This document shows, piece after piece, positions 47,392-59,626 of a stretch of DNA of 64,000 bases. Made by a program: the position numbers and the translations under genes. The first letter of the stretch is position 1. Every line of letters starts with the position of its first letter. This DNA is from Rostrohypoxylon terebratum. Taxonomy: Eukaryota > Ascomycota > Sordariomycetes > Xylariales > Hypoxylaceae. Below the pieces are notes generated by a model that ran no database searches, was not told where the DNA came from, and saw only the letters and a program-made list of their open reading frames with translations. The stretch covers positions 1 through 64,000 of the forward strand of contig MU385974.1 of NCBI GenBank assembly GCA_022497145.1, written 5' to 3'.

Positions 47392-48525
47392 GGTAGTTGT
47401 ACTACCATTAGAGATAAATATGGTGGAAAAAGAAAATTGGTTACTTAAAGGGGGGGGTAAAACCCGGCATTCATGAACTGGTCAAGTTGGTACTTAGGAC
47501 CTAGGTACCTAATAGGCAACAAAAAGGAACTGAGGGAAAAATACAGACTAGGTATATATGTGTGTACTACAAAATAAGAAATTATTCGAGTTTCCTGTAA
47601 AGTTTTCGTGGCGTGGGTGTTTGCCTCCTAGCCATGAGCACCCCTGACCTACCTTGCCTACCCCTTAGTACCTCTACCTAATATATAATACCAATGAAGA
47701 TAACTGACTAAACGATAGACACACAAATAGATGTCTGAGAGAAACTGAGAATCATTTATCCATATATGATTCGCCATATGATATACAATTAGATGACTAT
47801 CATACGAATCCGATTCCTATTAGGTATAATATTAGAAACTTTGTCAAATCAGGGGTAAAAGTGGGACTCGACAAAAAAAGGGGTAAATAGCTCCATTCAC
47901 CATAATGACTCGTGAATTATTCTCGTGCTCTTCGCTAAGACTCATTCTCTCATCGAATTTACTTTTCTTTGTACCCTCTGACATTTGCCGACTTAAAATA
48001 GGGAAATAGTGAGGATGCCTACCTCGTAGTTCCAAGGTTTTAATTCCTCAACTACGCATGAGGAGGACCTTGCTCAACAAGATCAATAGATATAAAATTA
48101 CACAGCTAGATATTGTATAAACAGGTATACTAGGTCTGGTAAGGGGCCTTGTTCTGGGAAGGATCTTATTTTGAAAATAGCTCCTGATTAGAAATACACA
48201 TGGATGTCCACGGCAACTAAAAGCCCTACCAGCCTAGATTGAGAGGGGATCCAAGTTCGGTATGAAATTCAGGACATCCATGAATTCATCAGGTAGATAT
48301 TACAGGAAGCTAGCGAGAGCAGTCCTCGCGGCCGATGCTATTCATGCACCAAATAGAATGGAGAGTCAATAGCGGAGAGACCAATAAAATGCACGGGAAA
48401 CAAAGAAATCGCACCTGGAAGCTCATTCCAATTCGTGCTACTTATTGATACCCAAATTTGAATTCACTCGAACCCATATTGCAGACGCCTTCTATGTACC
48501 AAGTAGGCATCTAAGCGGCTGTTTA
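47392..48525. other. Convergent intergenic region
   Basis: It lies between the stops of the DUF3445 gene and the second HET gene, is AT-rich, and holds the palindromic word at 47491. No gene is visible. Confidence 0.45.
47491..47510. repeat. CCTAGG/GGTACC palindromic word
   Basis: TACTTAGGACCTAGGTACCT shares its whole core with the word at 33821-33841 and with those at 43701 and 51566. Confidence 0.7.
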
Positions 48526-50521
48526 CTACTTAATGTTGATTGGAATCCAGTCAATGTCGCCCTTCATTGCTCTTCCGTCCATCATATTATCAATGTAGCA
48601 CTCTCCTATCAGATGGTACCTAGGTGGATCCGTTTCTATTTCTCGTAGGACAAGGGGAACGCTACAACCGTCTACGATGTAGATCCGATCGCCCAGCTTG
48701 GTCCCACTTGGAACTAGTCCAAGAGGTTGTTCATTGCCATATCGAACTGTGAGTGTTGCACGGATCAGCTTACGGTTCCAAACAACAGCCTGCACTCGAC
48801 GAAACACTTCGTAATAAGCCGAATTGTCCTTTTCATGGAGGATCTCGTTAGTGTCAATTCCGTACTCAACCCCTTTTTCTCGTACAGAAGCTTGGATTAT
48901 AGATGGATATCCTGGTTCTGGATCAAGACCAGCACTGGTTCGGTCTGCTACCAACGTTCGCCAAAACTCTTGGGGGGGCGGTCCTTGGTTAGGATTACTC
49001 CATTCCGCGCAGTTCAACCATGAAGGAGGAATGCTTCCATGGACGGCCGTTTCAAAGAGCTCGAATGATTCAACTATTTGAAGCCCCCATACCTTAATTA
49101 TCTTCTTTTCATTGTCAATGGTGAAAAACGCTTCAGCGTTATGTGATATATCGCGCCCCGACGCGCTGTAGAATTTTGTTCTTACGGCGGGGCCAACGAA
49201 AGGATCTGGATTATAGCGAACCATTTTTTTCTGTGCAGTTGCTCGAAACGGTTTGCGACTTGTGTCCAAAATCCAAGTTGGAAGGTTGAGATTCAATTGT
49301 GGTGCCCATGGTCTGCACAAAATATCTAGAGACCTAGATCTCTTCATCGCGTACCCAAGGAAACGCATATAGAGACCAACTGCATCCTCTCCGTATCTAA
49401 CTGGGAATTGATAAGGACCAGCGTTGCTTTTAACAGCGGGAGGTTGAGCACCAGGGGGTTGGACATTTTCGTACACGGGTAGGACATCAGAAGCGATACC
49501 TATCACGGCATAGATGGTATCCAGAGGATCTGAGCAATCGAATATGGCAAGGAAGCATACAAGTTGCTCGAGAGTATACTGTTTGAGCGGATCTCTCCTG
49601 AAAAGCTGTCGATATATTCCGGAAACATTCTGAGCTAGGCGATATGCCGGAAGTGCGGAAATGTTGCCTACGTATTCGGACACATGGCGAGTGTCTGGGC
49701 GAAGCTTGAAAAGTCTATCGATCGAACCGTCTCGACCGACACTTTCCAATAAAGTTATAGCATGGGTCAGTTTCTCCCAGCTGAACTGCTTGTCTCCGCA
49801 ATGTACAATTGCTTTGCGTGCTACTCCTACTTCCTGTGGGTGGTTGTCAGAAGACTTTCTCGGCGATACCATTTTCCTAAGCTATCAAGTGACTTACTTG
49901 CACAACCCACCGGCGACTAAACCAACCACGTTTCAATAGCTTGAACAAGGGTTCTAGATTATGTATACCGGCCTTGTTACGCATCCCTATGTCCACGCTA
50001 CCGATATTGTTCTCATCGTCCAAGTTATAAAGGGCATCGATGTGTTGGACTGCTATTTCAAGTTCTTCGTTTGTGAAATCATCTTGAGTGCCGGCATGTA
50101 CTGCATACCCTGGCTTTCCAAGCCATACGTGAACTGATTCTGCCGTACGATAAATCTCCGTCATTTTTGTCACCTGTTCCGCTCTCTCCCTAGTATTACT
50201 TTGATTGATGCAGATAAAGTCCGCCCAAAGCCGACAAGGATTAGATTGACGCAATTCTTTGAGCGCCAGGAGCAGATTTGGCCTCACCAACATTTCCTCA
50301 AACCATCCATCTCTGACCTCGATGAAGATTGTATTTCCACCAGTGTTACTATTGTTGCTGCCCCATTGCCAAGACAAAGCGTCATACGCTTCAATTCCAT
50401 TGTTCAATGTTGCAATAGAGAGTCTGATTTTAACATCTCCGTCTCCGGGCAGTAATTCTGCCACGCGAATTTGCCCTTCCCCAAGGTCTGGGTAGATGTA
50501 AGGCATTTGAAGAAAGATCAC
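48526..50521 (-). CDS. HET-domain protein, second copy type
   Basis: Two exons on the minus strand, 50521-49898 and 49833-48526, give 643 residues. The HET domain occupies about residues 15-210: YDALSWQWGS, LLLALKELRQSN, RLWADFICINQSN, ERAEQVTKMTEIYRTAESVHVWLG and WFSRRWVVQEVGVAR, the last spanning the splice junction. The C-terminal half contains LVCFLAIFDCSDPLDTIYAV and a beta-rich end with GDRIYIVDGCSVPLVLR, as is usual for this subfamily. It is the Het-6-like layout (HET domain at the very N terminus) and is clearly different from the HET protein at 34977. A second in-frame ATG five codons downstream could also be the start. Confidence 0.92.
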
Positions 50522-50826
50522 GATATGCTGCCGTGAAATGCGTAAAGAAATAAATTTGATGATGGGTTTTGCTCTAGGAAATCATAGATATCCTTCTTAT
50601 TATAAACAATAATACGTGAGGCCTTACTAGAGATCTCTAGCCTGGTACTCATCATAACCAAGATACATTGGGGGGCTTCTTCTTATAAGTAAAATAGCAG
50701 CATTAGTTAGAGCCTCATAGCTACGTACTCTTGCTTATTCAATATCAAAGGGTAAGTTACTAGATTACCAGATAGTTTTAACTGCAAATTGACGGCGGCA
50801 TTGGACTTTTGAATAATATCCATGCA
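50522..50826. other. Short gene-free promoter region
   Basis: It lies between the start of the second HET gene and the weak orphan gene. No feature is recognised. Confidence 0.4.
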
Positions 50827-51364
50827 ATGTATGTTGAATCACATTGTAAATACGATGTTGGGTTACAATGTTGTATGCAGCCTTCGCAAAGTACCTACCT
50901 AATCAACTGTGCGTGTTCCCCAAATGGGAAGTTTCAGCTGTATAAAATACCAGAAGCTGTGATTTCAACGCCACAAGATGTGGCAAGGCTGACAGATACT
51001 GATGCATTGGTCACTTGGAGTATTCGTGTTAAGGCCTATCCTGGCCTATATTGCAAGCCAGTTCATGAGATTGCAGCGTCACCCGACTTTGTAGCTTGTA
51101 GCCTACTGCTTAAGGAGCGGGGTTTATCAGCTTACCAACCAGGTAAGTATGTCGTGAGTCCAGCTAAAGGAATGTCCCGACATTTCTGTTGTTGATTTTG
51201 TTGTGAATAGTGATCAAATAGCAGTATGTGTGACCGAAGAAAGTAATTCACAGCGTGCACAGCCGAAGCAATTGTCGGCTAGAAAATACGAGGATGCTGG
51301 TTACGCTTTACATCTCGTGGGTACTTTGAGGTTCTCTAGGAGACGGCATAGGCAACCCTATTAA
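50827..51364 (+). CDS. Orphan two-exon ORF, 152 residues
   Basis: Exon 50827-51142 ends at a consensus donor GTAAGT and joins in frame to 51222-51364 through the acceptor AAATAG, giving 152 residues. The middle (STPQDVARLTDTDALVTW, then CKPVHEIAASPDF and LLLKERGLSAYQP) has protein-like composition, but I recognise no family. The N terminus lacks a signal peptide and contains six cysteines in its first 50 residues; the end is basic. A nearer acceptor (GTGAATAG) leads to an immediate stop. It could be a lineage-specific gene, a fragment of an older one, or chance. Confidence 0.3.
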
Positions 51365-51729
51365 ACATGAGGTATGGATTTGATAGCGCTGCGGTAAATG
51401 CGGAATAATAGCCATAAGCTCATGATAGCTACCTAGTACATAGTTGAAGGTGGATACGTAGTGACTTCGAGAGGCTGAATGCCAGTTAGGTATATAACCA
51501 ATGAATTCTTGCGTTATTAACTCACTGGCGGTCTCTAGGGCATTCTCATTAGGTGAGGACTACTTACCTAGGTCCTAGGTACCTAGCTAATATGAACTAG
51601 AAAGCTAGGTACTTATGCAGGTAAATGTGAACATTCGTTTACTTAATATCATCCAAGACTCCAAGTATAATACGCGCGGACGGTGCGCGGAGTCACCAAA
51701 ACCCCAGCAGCGAAATGCATATTTCTTTA
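51365..51729. other. Convergent intergenic region
   Basis: It holds the palindromic word at 51566-51586 and the 3' flank of the Zn2Cys6 gene. No gene is visible. Confidence 0.45.
51566..51586. repeat. CCTAGG/GGTACC palindromic word
   Basis: ACCTAGGTCCTAGGTACCTAG is a nested palindrome that matches the word at 33821 in 20 of 21 positions. Confidence 0.7.
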
Positions 51730-54245
51730 TCAATCTTGTAGATCCCCCACCCCCATGAAATCGCCGTACTCTTCCACGTCCCCCAGCCCCGCAAAATCAA
51801 CGCCCTGTTCCAGACCAGTCCCCACACCCACCTCGCCATCCGTAGCCCAGCCTATCGTCATCGTCGCCCATAAGTCGTGAAACACAGTAGATTTTCCCAC
51901 CGACTCCAACCCAGCCGCCTCGGTGTTGGCTGGATTCGCCGAAGGTCCGTTGAATGACGACGTGGCGTACGACGTATTCGTAAAGTCCATTTGCTGCCCT
52001 TCCCACAGCGGAATATACTGGTCTAGGCTCCCGTCGAACATCGGACACTGTCGCGCCCTCCTGCTCTCTTCCGCTGCCGCCGCGGCCTCCAGCTCCGCGC
52101 TCTTCTTCTCAAATTTGGCCTTGAGGGATCCTAGGACTACTTTAAACGCGGCGGCGACGTCTACTTTGCTTGGCTTTTTATCGGTAGCGTCGTTTCCGCC
52201 GTCGCCGTCGATATTGGATAGTTTGGTTAGGATAGTGCCGAAATCTAGTACTTTCCTGCCTTGAACGTGGTCGTAACCGGGACATGATGGGACTGGGAAG
52301 GAGAGCCGGTAGGCGAGGATGATGGTCAGGATGAGCCGGCTGATGTCCACGCTGCAAAAATTACCTATATATTCCGATGAGGTAAGGATGAAATCTAGGT
52401 AGGCTCGCGCTGTATATGTAGCGGCTTGAAGCTTGGCTGCATCCAGAAGTGGATTGCGGGGGTCATTTGGGCGCGGGTGGAGGGTCTGCATTATTGGCGC
52501 TGCTAGGACGTAAGCATCGGTTGCAAGCGATGACATCACAATACTCGCTATTCAAAAATTGATTAGTGGCTTAATGGCGACAGTGATGGGGAGGGATCTC
52601 ACTCGTGGTTGAAATGTGGCTAGGAATCCTGCTTTGGAACTCCCGTAGTTGCGTCTCGAGACCGATGCGTATGAACGTGCGTTGGTGCTCGGTCTGATCG
52701 GATACGCTAGGTTTCTTGTAGCTTCTGTTTAATTCTTCAAACTCATTCAGAATGTGTTGGAGACGGATGAGCCAGATCAGGATCTGGTCTTGTTGCAAGC
52801 TGCTGTTTTGCTCGAGTACATCACAGCATTTTGCCATCCATGGCGTGTATCTGATGCTATATGGTCTCGACCATATCCAAGAGGATCTACACTGGTGTTA
52901 GAACTGCTTAGTGGTAGCTACAGGGGAAGCTAGCGTGATGTTACTAACAGTGAGGAGTTATAGAAGCACGAGAGATATGCTCGGATACTCTGAAGAGTCT
53001 TTTCTTTTCTTTCGGGAGATTGCGCCTCAAGGTTCATCTCCTTTTCTTCGTCCAACTCCAAGTCATGCACGATGTCGACGGACATGCGTACATATTGCAC
53101 TAGTTGTCTATTCTTTGGACGCAAATGAAAGGGGTACCTGCTCCGTAATATTCGTCTGTTAGAATAGCTACTCGAATTGTGTAAGATTGGATGCGATAAT
53201 GGGACATCTCAGTCTTCATTTTTACTGTGACGCCGTTTTGAAAAGAAAACATAAGTAAGGAGACAGAATTGACTTACCAAGAACAGTAGATCATAAGCCC
53301 TTGCAGCAACTCAACAGATCTTTCGCCACCAGCGACAAATTTCAAAGCCAGAATCTTACGAAATTCATCGTCATAGAGACTATGGCCCTGTAAGCTTGTG
53401 GAGCAACTCGTCACGGCAAGGATGGCTAGAAGTATGAATGGCATGTTCCGAGCCATGGACCGGACGTCGGCGTCTTCGGGTATTACAACACACGGACAAA
53501 AAGGCAACATAGATCGGAACGACTCGAGCAGTTTCGTCGCGGAGTCCAGGTTAAACTGCGGCTTTATGGCTAGACTACTCACTGGCCGCGAGCTCGTCGA
53601 CGCAGTGCTCCCAGCTGTTAGTGAAGGAGTGGGCATTGAGATGTCGTTGAAGCTGAACGTCTGCCCGGCCGATGGCGACATCATTGCTGAGTCGTCTGGC
53701 TCCTCATCTTCACTGGATGGAATGAGGTTGTCGATGAAGCGTTCATGCTTCTCTCTCAAATCGTCAAAGTTATCGCGCAGGTCATCATCCGCCGGCATGG
53801 CGAAGTCGATGCTGAAGGTCTTGCTTGGACCAGGCGGAGGAGGAAGAGTCTCTGCATCTCTATACAATAAAAACAAAATTAATCTCCAGACCAACTTCAT
53901 CAGATAAGGAGCTGAAATGAAACGGGCCAATAAGAGATTCTAGATTAGTACTAAGATAAACAGGGTGGTTACTTACGGCCGTGTCGAGAGCTTGGGTCGC
54001 CGGGTTCTTGGACCGGTTCGGAACACACATTCCCGCTTGAATTCGAAGCAGCTGTGGTCACATGTCTTAGCCTTCAATCAACACCTAGGAAGTCAAAGAC
54101 TAATAACAGCGCCATACCGCTTGCATATCTCTGGTTGCTGGCTGGGTTGACACTTCACCTTAGAAGTCCGACACGCTTCGCAGGCGTAAATCACCTTGTG
54201 CGGCTTCGGCGGAACCCTTGCCTGCGAGTTACTTGATTGTTCCAT
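51730..54245 (-). CDS. Zn2Cys6 transcription factor
   Basis: Six exons on the minus strand (54245-54118, 54051-53977, 53859-53278, 53137-52949, 52886-52603, 52547-51730) encode 691 residues. The binuclear zinc cluster at about 22-51 is split by the first intron: C-EA-C-RTSKVK-C, eight residues, C-KR-C-FEFKRE-C, a complete six-cysteine C6 motif. A basic linker (RTRRPKLSTRP) follows, then a long region with an acidic Ser-rich part and a helical middle region with MLPFCPCVVIP, LLQGLMIYCSWYPFHLRPKNRQ and IRYTPWMAKCC, as in the fungal-specific factor class with a short N-terminal cluster. The start could also be an ATG at 54278. It may regulate the nearby oxidase, transporter and methyltransferase genes; proximity is the only evidence. 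Confidence 0.9.
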
Positions 54246-55280
54246 TAAGGACCAGTTGGAAATGATGAAGATAGGCACAAGTTAGATACGGAATATTGAG
54301 TTTTGAATAACTGGATTGGATCCTATGTATACAGTTGGAAGACAAGAGTGAAGATGGTGTCGTCAGGGTGAGATGAAGGAACACTATCGAATTTATTAGT
54401 AATCGAGAAAATTTTTATAGGGTTTGACGTCAATAGTAAGCTGAGCATCTAGGTAAGAAGTCTGCATGAGACTATAGACTCCAATTCATGATGGAGGGCT
54501 CATTGTGGAAGAGGGGGTAAGACTCAGCGTGCCTACGTTGTCGGAAGGAAGGAGTATCCGACGGCAGCCAAACTCCGGATGAGGTCGGCGTTATATTTTG
54601 GTAGCGGACCCCACCCGGGTTTGCATCATCCCGAACGGGATATAGCGGATCGGACCTTTGTAGGATGCGCCTGCTTCGACGAATTGAGTAGAGTTCTGCT
54701 GACCATAGAGGTTTAGTTCCCGTAGACCAAATCCTTAGCGTCTGCCGCTAAAATCCATCCCCCCTATAATGACCAACCAACAGTTTGAACCTTGGATCCA
54801 ACTGACGCCAACCACGGCTCTTCAACCTTATCGTCGCTTCTATCATCGCTTTTGGTCCCTTATTTGACATCCATCTCACAGAACAACTGCAACAGCAAAA
54901 ACTCGTCTCGAGTAGGTGGAGGCATTATATTCCGAGGTATAACTTACATCAGCTCGTCGCGAGACGAGACTCCCCAATCGGTGTGCGTACACACGGTGTC
55001 TATCTTACCCAAGGCCCATCGCGCGCAGCCTCGTTGGCTAGGTACATACAAACAACTGTAGTAGGTATAGTAGGTATACTTACATGTACACGCAAACAAC
55101 AACAAACGCACACCTACCTCATCGTACATACATCTACCTCACCTTCCATTTCTTCTTTTTTTCTTTTTTTCTTTTCTTCTTTCTTCGTAAAGGTGTATGT
55201 CATAACTTTATCATAAAACCCCCTCTTCTATATGTGTGTATATGATGAGTCGTGAGAGGTATTCATCGTTATCGTTAAGG
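54246..55280. other. Intergenic region upstream of the Zn2Cys6 gene
   Basis: It contains the Zn2Cys6 gene promoter and the 3' flank of the membrane-protein gene at 55281. A pyrimidine-rich TTCTTTTTTTC run lies at about 55150-55185. No gene is visible. Confidence 0.45.
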
Positions 55281-56276
55281 CTATGATGCCGCCGACCCCT
55301 TCACCGCGAGGTACACCCCGACGGCGACCCCCGCGATGATCATTACTAGGGCTGCACCCGCGGCCCCTATGGCGGCCATCATTATCTTCCTCTTCCTCCG
55401 CTTGGGAGCCGTCTTCCACGCCGTCGTCCCTCCTTCGATGCAGCTGCGTCTCTTCTTTTTCCTTTCGCTCTCCGGTGCCGGGCTGCTAGGTGGTGTGCCG
55501 AGAGGATCTGTTGGGTTGTATACCAATGGCGTTGTTGAGTCCACGCGTGAGTTTGGTATGCTACTAGGTATACTGCTAGTATTGCTGTATCGCTCTGGTG
55601 TGCGCATCCCCGGCGAGTGTGGGGGCGGTAGCGATGATGGTGGAGGTGAGAGCGGTGCATCCGGATCTACTGCCGATTCTCTGATTCCTCTGGAATCGAT
55701 TGTGTAGGATCGTTGCCTCCCCCGGGGAGGCGTCATGGGTGCTTCCAAAGGAATTGACGGTATAAGTTCGGGTCCTTGTAAGGGTAAGGGTGGACCCTTG
55801 ATCTTGGCGCCAGCAGGTACTTGGATACTCTCAAGACCGTTCGTAGCGGCAATGAGGCTGGCCAGCCTCATTTGGGTAGGTGTTGGCGGTAGAGGGGTAG
55901 TGGGAGGCGGTGACGGTGGAGAGAACCACGAATTGACGGATTTTTGTGACCGCGATGTTCGCGGCGGTGAATCTAGGCACGCGGAGGAGTGTGAGGTTGT
56001 CGGCGGTGTGGCACCGGGTGGCAGCGGAAAGAGTGACGGAGAAAGGGAAACAACGCTATTACATCTAGATGACGCTGTGATCTCCGAGCACGGTGAGACG
56101 CCCTCACTGGTACTGAGGTACTGAAAGTCGACGGTGAGTGCATGAGGTCCGGCGAGAAAGCTATTAGACGCGCCATTGGTGCGATTTTGGCATGGTACGG
56201 TCAACCTCGGAAGCGCGGATAATTCGAGACCCTTCGCCTTGGCCTTCGTCTTCACCTTCGTCTCCTCACCCGACAT
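55281..56276 (-). CDS. Pro/Ser-rich protein with C-terminal membrane anchor
   Basis: One exon on the minus strand gives 331 residues. There is no signal peptide. The first 285 residues are rich in Pro, Ser and Thr with runs such as PPSPPPTTPLPPTPT and are probably disordered. A basic stretch (RKKKRRS, later PKRRKRK) precedes a single hydrophobic segment at about 300-325 (AAIGAAGAALVMIIAGVAVGVYLAV) and a five-residue tail. This is the layout of a tail-anchored protein of the ER or mitochondrial outer membrane with a cytosolic disordered domain. No family is recognised. GC-richness and codon use point to a real gene. Confidence 0.7.
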   Translation of the reverse strand: MSGEETKVKTKAKAKGLELSALPRLTVPCQNRTNGASNSFLAGPHALTVDFQYLSTSEGVSPCSEITASSRCNSVVSLSPSLFPLPPGATPPTTSHSSACLDSPPRTSRSQKSVNSWFSPPSPPPTTPLPPTPTQMRLASLIAATNGLESIQVPAGAKIKGPPLPLQGPELIPSIPLEAPMTPPRGRQRSYTIDSRGIRESAVDPDAPLSPPPSSLPPPHSPGMRTPERYSNTSSIPSSIPNSRVDSTTPLVYNPTDPLGTPPSSPAPESERKKKRRSCIEGGTTAWKTAPKRRKRKIMMAAIGAAGAALVMIIAGVAVGVYLAVKGSAAS

Positions 56277-59200
56277 CTTTGCAGATAACTGATGAGTCTA
56301 TGGTCGTTTCTCCAGGGCCACTTTAGATGTAAATTCGTTTATTCGAATTACAATATATAATATATATGATAATATGTTTTTGCTGATCTCGTCTATTCGA
56401 GATAGTGACAGGTCGGATTCGTAAGGAGGGTTTAGGGTTTCGGTTATCAAGCTGTTGTGTAGCAAGGTGTGTGTATAGTGTATAGTATATAAAGACGCGT
56501 CTAGACGATCGATATTCGTAAATTCGGATCAGATGAGAAAATGAAAGGCAGATCCAAACTTCGTAAAATTCAATTCAAAAGGAAGGACAATATGACCATA
56601 TTCATCATTATATCATAATCATAAACATAATCATTCAAAGGAAGGGACGTAACGGGGGAGCGGATGAGGAAAAGAAATTATCGTAATCAATCTTTCTTTC
56701 TTGTGGTGTTTCCTCTTTTGCTCAGAACCGTTCAGCTGTAAAAGGGTGCCACATTGCCGGGAAGGAGGGTTTAAGATATATAAAAGTCGATGAGATATCT
56801 GAGTCCTGACAGATCGACCCGAGCGACCGCCTCGCTTCATGCAAGGCACAGGGGAAAGCGGATCGTAAAGGAAAAAGACTGAACAAAAAGAAAGAAAAAA
56901 CCACCAAAGGAACGGTGTGTGGTTTCTTCGCACGGAATCCCTCCATCCTTCCCAGCTTTTTTTTTTCCTTAGCCATCTTTTGCTCTAACGGTTCTCACAT
57001 CATCAATACTACCTACGCACCGGCACAGTACAAGAAAAAAGTAAAAGAACCTAACCTGAGGAAAAAAGCCAATGCGGTCATCAATAGGTAGGCAATGGTC
57101 CAGCGTACAGAGTTGCAATGTAGCCCCGGCAGTTGTACACTAGATCGCTTCAGCTTAGGCTGCCCAGCCCATGGATGCGGTCCACATGCCGTACCCCTGC
57201 GGTACAGCTACTAGCCCAGACCCTGGGGGTAGCCCTGGGTGTAGAGAACATTCAATCACAAATCGTAAAAGCCCCCAGAGTCCCGGACGTAACAGGCATT
57301 ACACCGCATCTCTCAGCCCTCCAGGCCTTTCTTTTTTTTCGACCTATTCAAGGTTTCCTCAGACCGAAACACGCTACCCGATTGGGTCCCGTAAGCCTCG
57401 TAAGCAGCCTGGCAGCCCTGAAATGCCCTGGACTTGCCTGGGAACAAGGTCTTAAGGGGACCTAGGGGAGGTTCAATGCTTCTGTACTATGAATGTATCA
57501 AGTCGCCCAACCACGACGGGCTGGCAGGCTAGACGGATAATGGCAGACTGGTAACCTGGAACTGGTTTTTTTCCGTCATGAACTCCCGCGTCTTGCTACA
57601 ACAGCTGCTGCCTCCCTACATGCAGTACGCATGTACTTGTATGAGACTCACATATCCGTATGTCTAGGACATTACATCCCAAATGGATCTATGGGTACTT
57701 CCATCCATGATGTCTTAGCACAGGCCTCGCGTCAGCATCGCTAATGGAAATCTACAACAAGTTTTTTTCTCTCTCTTTCCCCAGCGAGTCTCCAGCGAGT
57801 CCTTTAGCATGCTTCTAGCATCCATTCCTACCTAATCTTCAGGCTCTGACATTGGATATCCCCAACATAGTCCCCAGCGAAAATGTGGTGTATGCGCGCC
57901 TATCGTGCCGCCCGTACCGCATGACAATCTGGATTCTGACTGCTTTGGCTTGTACCTTACATGCGAGTCCACTATAAGTCCTAAAGCCTGCCTATGAGTC
58001 TCCCTCGATACCTAACGTAACCCGCCGCACGGTTCAAGCAACCACTAAAGCCACCCAGCCATTCCCACAGGATCTCCCCGTTCCGGTGCGTCGTTCGCGT
58101 GTGAAAGGTGCGCGTCTGCGGTCCAGCACACTGTACCTGCGTCTAACCCTCTTATTTTTCCCTCCTCCGCTCCTCGAAAGAAGAAAAACCTTTCCCAGGT
58201 CCTGGCCCCATCGTACATAGCACATCTAGTACTATATGTATGTATTGTACATAGTATATCCACCTATGTACATCCATACATCATACATCCCTTCCACCTC
58301 ACCTTATCTCGCGCCGCGAGCAAATTATTATTCAGTTAAGTACCAAGGGGACCCCCAATCGAATCAGCCCAGTCCCAGCCCCGACCCAACCTCCACGAAT
58401 CGCCATCGCGGTCACGGGCAGAAAAGGACCCAGTACCTGAACGTGCATGCCGCATCTCGCTCGCGAAGCAAGATACGAGAGATATCCATCAAGACACATA
58501 AGCATGTAAGCCTACATATGTGGGTTATACATATATATCCGCTGCCCATCTATTACACTACATAGCACATACATACATCATCACATCTAACAGAGGGCGG
58601 GATTAAAAAAAAGGTGATATTGTACGACCAACTGCGTCATCGTTCCTCGAACGGGAGGGAAAAAATACGGGGACCCAGCCCCAAAAAAATAATTTCGTGA
58701 TGAGGCTTTCCAATATTTCCGTGTTGGGAGCTCTCCTCTTTCGATCTTTTCAGCACAGCCGCATTCAATACCTAGGTTCTAGGCCAATATTTCAGGCCAA
58801 CCTTCCAACCCACCCGGAACACCACCTAGTTTTCTCTTATGTTCTTAATTCATTAATAGTACATTACTTATTAAGGGACAAAAAAAAAAGTCCTGGACAA
58901 TTGCCAAGCCAAGCCAAAGAAAAAAAAAAGTGCACATACCAGAATGTACGCTGTACTCCTCTCGTATCTGAGCGCAAAGCGGAGCTTCTGGTCCACATTG
59001 TACTTTGCGCAGCGGATCTGAACTAGGTTAAATAAGTCTACGCTATGAAGATTCCTCGCGCTGCATGCCTGTTATACGTAGTACGTACATAAATATGCAC
59101 TGTGCTACTGCACTTGCCATGCTTCCAGGCTGCCAGGCTGCCGAGGACATTGCCTATTCAGTCAATGACGGGCGGATCACCAACAAGCTTGGAAATGCTG

Positions 59201-59626
59201 CAGCAGCACGAAGTAAGCACGGAAGTCATCAGACCATTTTTTTTTAATTCAATTCGATTAAACATTGCCTCGAAAGATTGCTCGAGCTATTTACGAATTA
59301 TCCCCTATCTACGCCGGCGCTAAAACGTCAAACCCTACACAATGCAATTGGTCTTTCGGCGCTGCTCATGCGTAAAAATCGATAAAGATATTTGTACAGG
59401 AAGGCCGAACCCTTAGGTCGTCTTCGGTTTTCAAAATGATAGAATAGTCATATGTTCAGCACTCATGGGATCCCATAGATTGATCTATGGAGTAATGCGT
59501 AGCGCAAGCTTTGCCTGCTTGCTCATGTTGCTGGTACCGCGCCGCGCGGCTCGAATAACTTTTACTCGTCCGGTTGTCCGGAAAATTATTCGGAAAATAG
59601 GAATGTGAAAAATCGGCGAAGTCCGC
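56277..59626. other. Long gene-free region
   Basis: The left end is the promoter of the tail-anchored protein gene, and the right end the 3' flank of the EGF-like gene. It has AT-rich parts (56330-56390), polyA and polyT runs and ACATA/TGTAC simple words around 58225-58290. The longest frame (57133-57465) has no family signal. No tRNA or element is seen. Confidence 0.45.

Noticed and set aside
32279..54245. A classical secondary-metabolite cluster
   Set aside because: No PKS, NRPS, terpene synthase, DMAT synthase or RiPP precursor pattern was found, so only a backbone-less cluster is proposed.
57133..57465. 110-codon plus-strand frame
   Set aside because: Two overlapping frames of similar length are open here, as expected by chance in GC-rich DNA, with no motif.
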